Part shown: positions 6,362 to 11,849 of the stretch, one piece after another
Layout of the letters: each line of letters opens with the position of its first letter
How positions within the stretch are numbered: position 1 is the first letter of the stretch
Assembly: GCA_015520895.1 (NCBI GenBank)
Contig: WAPH01000007.1
Coordinates: forward strand, 1 to 12,546
Source of the DNA: Nanobdellati archaeon
Lineage (GTDB): Archaea > EX4484-52 > JAADEF01
DNA length: 12,546 bases
Direction: 5' to 3'
The notes under the pieces: generated by a model
The model's input: the letters and a program-made list of their open reading frames with translations, nothing else
Databases searched by the model: none
Told to the model about the DNA's origin: nothing
Program-made: the position numbers and the translations under genes

Positions 6362-7183
6362 TCATTCACCTTTGTTAGATAACTTCTTTCCAGAACCTCT
6401 TCGTCGGGACATACCTCTTTTTTTAGATCTAAAAGCTTTACCTTTTCTAGGGCGATAAGATCTATCATGAGACTTTTTAGTTTCTTCTTTTTTTCTCTCT
6501 CCTTCTTTAATTACTTCTTTCTTTTCTTCTTCAGAAACCTTCTCTGAAGATTCTTCAATACTTGTTTTTTCTTCAGTTTTTTCGAGTTTTAGCTCAGCTA
6601 TGTTCTTCTCAAGTACGGAGACTTCAGGTAAAGAAACCATAATTGCCACTTTAATGCCTATCTTTCCCGGCTTTAGAACAACATAATCTCTAGCTTTATC
6701 CACATTCTCATTAGCCGGTTCACCACATTTCTTCAAATAACCTATTCTAAATACCTCCGATCTTGCTCTTTCACCACTCAATTTTCCGCTTACTCTGATT
6801 TCTGCACCATAAGCTCCTGCTTCCATTATCTTTCTCAAAAATCTTTGAACTACTGCCCTGTGTTTTTTACCTCTCTCTAATTCCTCTCCTATTCTTCTTG
6901 CCACAATAGCAGCATCCAACCAAGGATTTTCAACTAATCGTACATCAATATAAGGTTTAAATAAACCATATTCTTTTTCCAAAATCTCGGTAAGTTGATC
7001 TATTTTTCTACCACCTCTTCCTATAATAAAACCGGGTTTAGCACAATACACTATAACATAAGTATTTAATGGTGTTCTATGAATATCTACATGACTTATT
7101 TGAGCTTTCTTTAACTCATTTCTTAAAAATTCTTTTACTTCTAAATTCATCATAGCCTGTTGAACAAACTTCCTTTCAATCAT
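6362..7183 (-). CDS. rps3: Small ribosomal subunit protein uS3 with long charged C-terminal tail
   Basis: The 273-residue protein has the archaeal uS3 core: a type II KH domain with the loop GFIIGRGGRKI (GxxG at 55-58), and the C-terminal S3 domain including GKLSGERARSEVFRIGY (133-149). uS3 lines the mRNA entry channel. Beyond about residue 195 comes a ~75-residue tail, first rich in Glu and Lys (EKTEEKTSIEESSEKVSEEEKK) and then strongly basic (SYRPRKGKAFRSKKRGMSRR). Tails of this kind occur in other archaea and eukaryotes and are probably disordered and rRNA-binding. The ATG at 7183 follows GGGGAGGT by about nine bases. The gene overlaps rpl22 upstream by ATGA. Confidence 0.97.
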   Translation of the reverse strand: MIERKFVQQAMMNLEVKEFLRNELKKAQISHVDIHRTPLNTYVIVYCAKPGFIIGRGGRKIDQLTEILEKEYGLFKPYIDVRLVENPWLDAAIVARRIGEELERGKKHRAVVQRFLRKIMEAGAYGAEIRVSGKLSGERARSEVFRIGYLKKCGEPANENVDKARDYVVLKPGKIGIKVAIMVSLPEVSVLEKNIAELKLEKTEEKTSIEESSEKVSEEEKKEVIKEGERKKEETKKSHDRSYRPRKGKAFRSKKRGMSRRRGSGKKLSNKGE

Positions 7184-7629
7184 TGCTCTCTAACCTCCCC
7201 CAAAACATATATGTTGGTACTTTTTGCCTTTTGACCCCTAAATCTTGACCTTCTAGGTCTATAAAAGGTTGAGGCTTTGGAAACCGAAACATACTTTATG
7301 TATATTTTATCAACATCCATTCCTTTATATTCTCCGTTTTTAATCAAAGTATTAAGAAGATTTTTAACTTCCTTAGCTGCTTTTATAGGATAACGCCCTC
7401 CTGCTAGATTACCTGTTTTATGACCGGCTCCTTCTGTGTATCTTTTAAAAGGGATTGCATATTTCTTTTTAATAACTGCATCTAATAACTTTATAGCATC
7501 AACTACTTTTTTTCCTTTAATATGTACAAGTATCTCTCTTACATCTTTAGGGCTTACTCGTCTATAAGTAGTAATGGCTAAAACGTGTTTTTCTGGCTCA
7601 TACAATTTACCAAAAGGATGACCCACCAT
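7180..7629 (-). CDS. rpl22: Large ribosomal subunit protein uL22
   Basis: The 149-residue protein matches archaeal uL22: RRVSPKDVREILVHIKGKKV near the start, HKTGNLAGGRYPIKAAKEV in the middle (the loop region that reaches the exit tunnel), and YRPRRSRFRGQKAKSTNIYV at the end. The ATG at 7627-7629 is preceded by AAGGTGA with seven spacer bases inside the 17-bp gap after rps19. Its stop overlaps the rps3 start as ATGA, so the two are translationally coupled. Confidence 0.97.
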   Translation of the reverse strand: MVGHPFGKLYEPEKHVLAITTYRRVSPKDVREILVHIKGKKVVDAIKLLDAVIKKKYAIPFKRYTEGAGHKTGNLAGGRYPIKAAKEVKNLLNTLIKNGEYKGMDVDKIYIKYVSVSKASTFYRPRRSRFRGQKAKSTNIYVLGEVREQ

Positions 7630-7646
7630 TTAAGCTCACCTTCTTA

Positions 7647-8057
7647 TTACTTCCTACCTACATGCCTTGTAGATCGTGTTGCACCAATGCCAGGACCGGA
7701 ATGTTTAGGAACTTTTCTAGTTAAGGAAAACTCCCCTAATCTATGACCTATCATTTCTGGTTTTACTTTTACAGGCACATATTCTTTACCATTATAAACT
7801 CCTATGGTTTTGCCTACAAAACTTGGTAAAATAATCATATCCCTCAAATGTGTTTTAATAAAAGCGCCTTCTTTCGCACTTTCAACCTTTTTAATAAATT
7901 TAAGCTCGGTATCTTTAAGACCCCTTAGTATTTTCCTCCTAACTCTTGATTCAAATAACATAGCAAGGTCTTTAAGATCCATTTTTTGAAGTTCTTCCAA
8001 AGTTTTCCCTCTATATCTAAACTCTCTAACCATTATACCACCATAATCATAATTCAT
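7647..8057 (-). CDS. rps19: Small ribosomal subunit protein uS19
   Basis: The protein has 136 residues from this start. The archaeal uS19 core begins VREFRYRGKTLEELQKMDL and ends GHRLGEFSLTRKVPKHSGPGIGATRSTRH. uS19 lies in the small-subunit head near the A-site finger. Two starts are credible. The ATG at 8057 overlaps the rpl2 stop (ATGA) and has AAAGGT five bases upstream. The ATG at 8033 has GGTG five bases upstream and gives a 128-residue protein beginning MVREFRYRG, which fits the family opening well. I keep the longer form but the shorter one may be right. Confidence 0.94.
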   Translation of the reverse strand: MNYDYGGIMVREFRYRGKTLEELQKMDLKDLAMLFESRVRRKILRGLKDTELKFIKKVESAKEGAFIKTHLRDMIILPSFVGKTIGVYNGKEYVPVKVKPEMIGHRLGEFSLTRKVPKHSGPGIGATRSTRHVGRK

Positions 8058-8764
8058 AATTTACCTTTTTTAACCCCTGTTCTTTTTGCAGCAATACTAC
8101 CTACTTTTCTACCAGGAGGAGCATTTCGTGCAGAGGTCTTAGGAACACCTAAATTACTACCTCCAAATTTATGATCTATAGCATTCATTGCTGTTTTAGA
8201 AGTTATAGGATACAATTTATTCCTAGCTTTCATAGCATGATATTTATTACCTGCTTTAACATAAGGCTTAACTGAAATATCACCACCAGCAGCAATACCG
8301 ATAGTTACGCGAGCATCAGGATGTAATGCTTTTAACTTTTTAGAAGGTAATTTGACAACGGTCTTAGTTGCATCATGAGACAACACAACCGCATAACTTC
8401 CTGCTGTTCTTACGAGTTTCCCTCCATCATAAGGATTAATCTCTAAATTAAATACTGCAAAACCTTCGGGAACGTTTTTAACAGAAATCACATTACCTAT
8501 ACCAACATCATTATGATCCCCTATTTTAATATTCATACCTACATACATACCTTCAGCAGCTGGAATATGCATCTCCCTTCCATCATCTAATAAAACTTTA
8601 GCCAATGGGACATTTCTACCTGGATCATCTATTAAATCAACAACTTTACCTTGAACCACGCCCTCAACATAAAGGTAACGAGCATCAGCTTTATACCTAT
8701 GACTAGGAGCTTTATAAGTGGGTGATCCCCTACCTCTTCTCTGACTTATAATACGCTTCCCCAT
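8054..8764 (-). CDS. rpl2: Large ribosomal subunit protein uL2, altered PTC-proximal loop
   Basis: The 236-residue protein is the normal archaeal uL2 length. It begins MGKRIISQRRGRGSPTYKAP and includes GGKLVRTAGSYAVV, a TIGIAAGG stretch and the C-terminal APPGRKVGSIAAKRTG. uL2 is required for subunit association and supports the peptidyl-transferase centre. The near-universal loop usually reads MNPVDHPHGGG; here residues 193-202 read MNAIDHKFGG. The Asp-His is kept, but Pro becomes Ala, Pro-His becomes Lys-Phe, and the following GEG is absent (SNLG). The gene has GGTG before its ATG and follows rpl23 by 14 bp. Confidence 0.97.
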   Translation of the reverse strand: MGKRIISQRRGRGSPTYKAPSHRYKADARYLYVEGVVQGKVVDLIDDPGRNVPLAKVLLDDGREMHIPAAEGMYVGMNIKIGDHNDVGIGNVISVKNVPEGFAVFNLEINPYDGGKLVRTAGSYAVVLSHDATKTVVKLPSKKLKALHPDARVTIGIAAGGDISVKPYVKAGNKYHAMKARNKLYPITSKTAMNAIDHKFGGSNLGVPKTSARNAPPGRKVGSIAAKRTGVKKGKL

Positions 8765-8778
8765 CTCTTACACCTTCA

Positions 8779-9186
8779 TTACATCATACCTAATTGAGTA
8801 GCTACATCTTCTGCCTTGTATTGTGGCATTAAAGATACATAAGCTTTTTTTCTGCCTTTCCTATCTATAAGAGTATTAACTTTTTTAACTTTAACTTCAA
8901 AAATACTTTCTACTTCCCTTTTAATTTGGGATTTATTAGCTTTAAGATCCACCACAAAAACTAACGTGTTTTTAGTAGTTACATTATCTATGGCCTTTTC
9001 AGTAAGCATTAAATGTTTTAAATATTTAAATGGCTTAAGGTTCTTTTTTTCTTTCTTTTTTGGCTTTTCACTCTTTGATTCCTTTTTAATAGAAGAGTTT
9101 TTAAATTGTTCTTTCCCTTTTAATTCCTTTTTAACCGTTTTATTACTTTTCAAATTACCTTTCCCTTGGGAATTAGCATCACTCAT
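8779..9186 (-). CDS. rpl23: Large ribosomal subunit protein uL23 with basic N-terminal extension
   Basis: The conserved uL23 domain occupies about residues 51-135 (FKYLKHLMLTEKAIDNVTTK, LVFVVDLKANKSQIKREVE, VKKVNTLIDRKGRKKAYV). uL23 sits at the tunnel exit where signal recognition particle and the translocon dock. It is preceded by ~50 residues of Lys-, Glu- and Ser-rich low-complexity sequence, whereas archaeal uL23 is usually only 80-90 residues. Eukaryotic uL23 also carries a basic N-terminal extension. The ATG at 9184-9186 overlaps the rpl4 stop (ATGA) and has GGTGA six bases upstream; there is no internal ATG to suggest a shorter protein, so the extension looks real. Confidence 0.96.
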   Translation of the reverse strand: MSDANSQGKGNLKSNKTVKKELKGKEQFKNSSIKKESKSEKPKKKEKKNLKPFKYLKHLMLTEKAIDNVTTKNTLVFVVDLKANKSQIKREVESIFEVKVKKVNTLIDRKGRKKAYVSLMPQYKAEDVATQLGMM

Positions 9187-9998
9187 ATTTTCTCACCATA
9201 CTTTTCCTGGAGTTTTGTTAAAGCATCTTCGGTGTAAATCACTAAACGAGGATATTGGCCTGAAGGAGCTAAATATTTAATATTAAGGTAATTGTAATAA
9301 ATAACATCAACCCCTGCAATATTTGATGCAGCCTTAAATAAGTGAGAGTTAGGATTAGCTGTAACTATTAAAGGACCTACTTTTCTTTTATATCTTCTTC
9401 CTCTTCTTTTACCTTTCCCAGCCCTTATTTTTCTATCTTTTACCCTTTTTAATTCATCTTTTAATCCTATTTTTTCTAAAAACATTTCTAAATCCTTGGT
9501 TCGAGATATTTCGTCTAATTTACTCTCAACAATGATCGGAAGACTTATGCTTTCATTTATTCTATGTACTTTGCCCACAAAAGAAGATAAAGCACTACCT
9601 GCTATGGCAGATACCAATGCTAATATACGTTCTTTTTTATTTATTTTTTGATACCAATTCTTATCAGATAAAGGAGGATGTGCCCTTCTCCCCTTTACAG
9701 CTTGAGGTACAAACCTTACTACACCCGTCATATGTCCTGAACCTACTCTTATTCGTTTAGTCCTATGCAAACCTCTATTAGCCCAGGATCCGTAATCCCT
9801 TCTTCGTCCCCTATACTCTGCAGAGGTCCTTTTTCCTGCCATTGGATCAGCGCCATAAGGCTGTCTGATATGACTCATTAATGCTAAAAACGCTCTTTTT
9901 ATCAAATCTTTACGATAAGTATGGCTAAAAATAGTAGGTAATGTAACTTCCTTTATTACCTTTCCTTCTATATTGTAAACTTTTGCTTTCTGTGCCAT
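9183..9998 (-). CDS. rpl4: Large ribosomal subunit protein uL4
   Basis: The 271-residue protein matches archaeal uL4. The long loop that enters the exit tunnel spans about residues 46-110 (QPYGADPMAGKRTSAEYRGR, GSWANRGLHRTKRIRVGSGH, VPQAVKGRRAHPP). The C-terminal globular part includes a strongly basic patch GKGKRRGRRYKRKVGPLIV. The ATG at 9996-9998 follows GAGGGG by about eight bases in the 11-bp gap after rpl3. It overlaps rpl23 by ATGA. Confidence 0.97.
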   Translation of the reverse strand: MAQKAKVYNIEGKVIKEVTLPTIFSHTYRKDLIKRAFLALMSHIRQPYGADPMAGKRTSAEYRGRRRDYGSWANRGLHRTKRIRVGSGHMTGVVRFVPQAVKGRRAHPPLSDKNWYQKINKKERILALVSAIAGSALSSFVGKVHRINESISLPIIVESKLDEISRTKDLEMFLEKIGLKDELKRVKDRKIRAGKGKRRGRRYKRKVGPLIVTANPNSHLFKAASNIAGVDVIYYNYLNIKYLAPSGQYPRLVIYTEDALTKLQEKYGEKI

Positions 9999-10009
9999 TG
10001 CTTAACCCC

Positions 10010-10975
10010 TCACAATAAGTATTTCTCTATTTGAATCTCATCATATTTTGCCTTAGGAGACCTCACAGCCTGTCTAAGCATAATAAGTCTTTTAGCAGGA
10101 CCCATTACGCTACCTTTTAAAATCAAATACTTGGATTTAATCACTCCATAACGTAACCAACCTCCTGGTTTTTGAACTTTATCAACTTCATTTCCTAAAT
10201 CCAAAACATATTTATTGTGCTCGGTTCTTCTGTGATAACCATGCTGTCCGTGTTGAGGAACTCTCCAAGAGGTTTTGGCAGGATGCCAAGGTCCTAAAGT
10301 ACCTGCTCTCCTAATAGGTTTATCAGATTTCCCTCGTTTTTGTATTTTAACACCAAATCTCTTAACTGAACCTTCAAATCCTTTTCCTTTAGTAACGCCC
10401 ACTACATCCACAAACATTCCTGGTGAAAAGATATTTTCTATGCCGTATGGTTTATTGAAATATTCCTCCAAAAATTTAAAAGCATCATTTGTATCTGCTA
10501 TTAGAGGCATCTCAAATATTTCTGGTGTTTTTTTACCAATACCTGCTAACCAAGGTTGTGTTGACACAATAGCTCTTATAATACTGTCATCTTTAATATC
10601 CAATTCTTTTAAATCTTTTTTAGTTTTAGAAAGTTTTATCTTCCTTTCCACATATTTTTTAATACCCTCCCCGTCTATAACTGTATCTCTTGCTTTAAGA
10701 CCATATGGTGTTAAATCGTAAGATACTGCTCCTATAATAAAAAGATCAGGCACCTCTAATAAAGTAGCAGGTACTACAACTTCTTTACCATAAGTAACTG
10801 AACCTTTCTTGTTATCAATCATCTTAATTTGGAGCATGCCTACTTTATAACCAGCAAAACCTCCGAAAACACTATTAGTTTTAACCATTGCATTTAGAGT
10901 AGGATAGATACGTTTAGCTCTTACTCGTGGAAAATACTGTAAACTACCTCTTCTTGGCTTTGATGTTTTTGACAT
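10010..10975 (-). CDS. rpl3: Large ribosomal subunit protein uL3
   Basis: The 321-residue protein is of archaeal/eukaryotic uL3 size. It opens with the basic N-terminal segment (KPRRGSLQYFPRVRAKRIYP). The extension that reaches toward the peptidyl-transferase centre is clear: GTLGPWHPAKTSWRVPQHGQ at 225-244, with the tip Trp230 and His231, then HGYHRRTEHNK. uL3 is an early-assembly protein. It is the first gene of the ribosomal cluster; its ATG at 10973-10975 is preceded by GAGAGTGATG, a partial Shine-Dalgarno match. A 99-bp gap with a TATA-like box lies upstream. Confidence 0.98.
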   Translation of the reverse strand: MSKTSKPRRGSLQYFPRVRAKRIYPTLNAMVKTNSVFGGFAGYKVGMLQIKMIDNKKGSVTYGKEVVVPATLLEVPDLFIIGAVSYDLTPYGLKARDTVIDGEGIKKYVERKIKLSKTKKDLKELDIKDDSIIRAIVSTQPWLAGIGKKTPEIFEMPLIADTNDAFKFLEEYFNKPYGIENIFSPGMFVDVVGVTKGKGFEGSVKRFGVKIQKRGKSDKPIRRAGTLGPWHPAKTSWRVPQHGQHGYHRRTEHNKYVLDLGNEVDKVQKPGGWLRYGVIKSKYLILKGSVMGPAKRLIMLRQAVRSPKAKYDEIQIEKYLL

Positions 10976-11033
10976 ATTACATCACTCTCATTAACCAAAA
11001 AACCATGAGGAAATCATTAAAATTAAAGAAAGT

Positions 11034-11048
11034 TAATTTTAAAAAGTT
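11034..11048 (-). promoter_or_regulatory. Candidate TATA box for the ribosomal protein cluster
   Basis: The only sizeable gap (99 bp, 10976-11074) upstream of the cluster contains, on the minus strand, ACTTTTTAAAATTAAC centred near 11041. It matches an archaeal TATA element and would place the transcript start near 11015 and give a leader of about 40 nt. The stretch also holds three AGTTAA repeats (plus strand, 11031-11059) and T-rich runs that may end the upstream rpoL-peptidase transcript. Assigned by position and composition only. Confidence 0.5.
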
Positions 11049-11074
11049 AATTCAAGTTAAGAAAATGAAATATT

Positions 11075-11554
11075 TTAGCATCCTTCACCAACATCTTGCC
11101 CTAATAACATTCCTACAAGAATTCTAAAATATCCGATATAAGGGATGTGTGCTATAACCTTCCCCTGAACCATGTCATAACTAACAGTCCAAGGATCTGG
11201 ATAGGAATTATTATCGCCCCAAGTCACCAGAGTTTTGTTGTTATCATATTTTTGATAAACACGATGGACTATAAGTTTATGCTGATAAGGTTGGTAATAA
11301 ACTATAATGGTGGCGTTAGGATCCTTCCACTTTCCTGTTGCAATTATATCATTCCAATCTACATGTTTTATAATAATTACATCTCCTCTATGCAAAGCAG
11401 GTACCATAGAACATGAAACCACAGACAACACAGGATAATGAGTGCCTAAAAGAATACCAAGAAACTTATAGAATAAAAATGCAATGAAAAAAGCAATAAT
11501 AATATCTTTAATATCAGAAAAATAAGGTTTAAGTTTTTTTATATAATCCTTCAT
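11075..11554 (-). CDS. Archaeal/ER-type signal peptidase I (S26B, Sec11-like)
   Basis: The 159-residue protein has one N-terminal transmembrane helix at about 17-37 (KDIIIAFFIAFLFYKFLGIL). The catalytic-serine box is VVSCSMVPAL with Ser49 before Met. A histidine replaces the bacterial lysine (His97 in KLIVHRVYQ), the mark of the archaeal and ER type. The acidic box TWGDNNSYPD has Asp114 and Asp120, six residues apart as in yeast Sec11. It removes signal peptides from Sec-exported proteins outside the membrane. The C-terminus is short, with only a weak hydrophobic segment (FRILVGMLLG). The start overlaps the rpoL stop as ATGA, with AAAAGGCGAT upstream, so the two are coupled. Confidence 0.93.
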   Translation of the reverse strand: MKDYIKKLKPYFSDIKDIIIAFFIAFLFYKFLGILLGTHYPVLSVVSCSMVPALHRGDVIIIKHVDWNDIIATGKWKDPNATIIVYYQPYQHKLIVHRVYQKYDNNKTLVTWGDNNSYPDPWTVSYDMVQGKVIAHIPYIGYFRILVGMLLGQDVGEGC

Positions 11555-11790
11555 TTTATCGCCTTTTTCAAAGCAGTCACATCTTTTTTCACCGCTTGAA
11601 CAACCCTTTTTAAGACTTTAGAAGCATCTTCTTTTTTACTTTTCAAGATAAAAGTCGTTTTACCTATAAGCAAATGATCTCTTTTATAACCAGCAAAGGT
11701 AACGTTTTTCTCCTTCCACGCATAAATACGTAAAAGATTAGGTAGTGTATGGGAACCTTTTTCAAATTCTAATATTGCTTTCTCATTCAT
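11551..11790 (-). CDS. rpoL: DNA-directed RNA polymerase subunit Rpo11 (L)
   Basis: The 79-residue protein aligns with Rpo11/Rpb11: ILEFEKGSHTLPNLLR contains the hallmark HTLxNLLR, followed by VTFAGYKRDHLLIGKTTFIL and a C-terminal amphipathic helix (KVLKRVVQAVKKDVTALKKAI) that pairs with Rpo3. Rpo11 and Rpo3 form the alpha-like assembly platform of the polymerase. The usual HPL is HLL here. The chosen ATG at 11788-11790 follows GGAGTGTGAT; an in-frame TTG at 11811 would add seven residues but would place the ribosome site inside the gene. It lies only about 60 bp beyond the 23S rRNA 3' end and is coupled to the signal peptidase. Confidence 0.9.
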   Translation of the reverse strand: MNEKAILEFEKGSHTLPNLLRIYAWKEKNVTFAGYKRDHLLIGKTTFILKSKKEDASKVLKRVVQAVKKDVTALKKAIK

Positions 11791-11810
11791 AAAATCACAC
11801 TCCAGAAGCA

Positions 11811-11848
11811 AATATAAAGATACTCGCGTATAGGGCTAGATTTAAAGC
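11811..11848 (-). promoter_or_regulatory. Short 23S-rpoL spacer with TATA-like boxes and a GNRA hairpin
   Basis: Between the rRNA 3' end and rpoL the minus strand holds CTTTAAATC (TTTAAA at 11841-11846), then ATAC-GCGA-GTAT, a 4-bp hairpin with a GNRA-type loop (plus 11820-11831), then CTTTATATTT (11812-11821). Either AT box could be a TATA element for rpoL. The upstream one gives a leader that keeps the GGAGTG ribosome site, while the downstream one would start transcription almost at the ATG. The hairpin could instead belong to rRNA 3' processing. Nothing here decides between them. Confidence 0.35.
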
Positions 11849-11849
11849 T

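Noticed and set aside
8966..9280. Plus-strand frame of 104 residues that looks like a membrane protein (many Phe and Leu).
   Set aside because: It is antisense to the lysine-rich uL23 extension; reverse-complemented AAA/AAG codons read as Phe/Leu, which creates a false hydrophobic protein.
10275..10721. Plus-strand frame of 148 residues.
   Set aside because: Antisense to the conserved part of rpl3, with no ribosome site or recognisable family.
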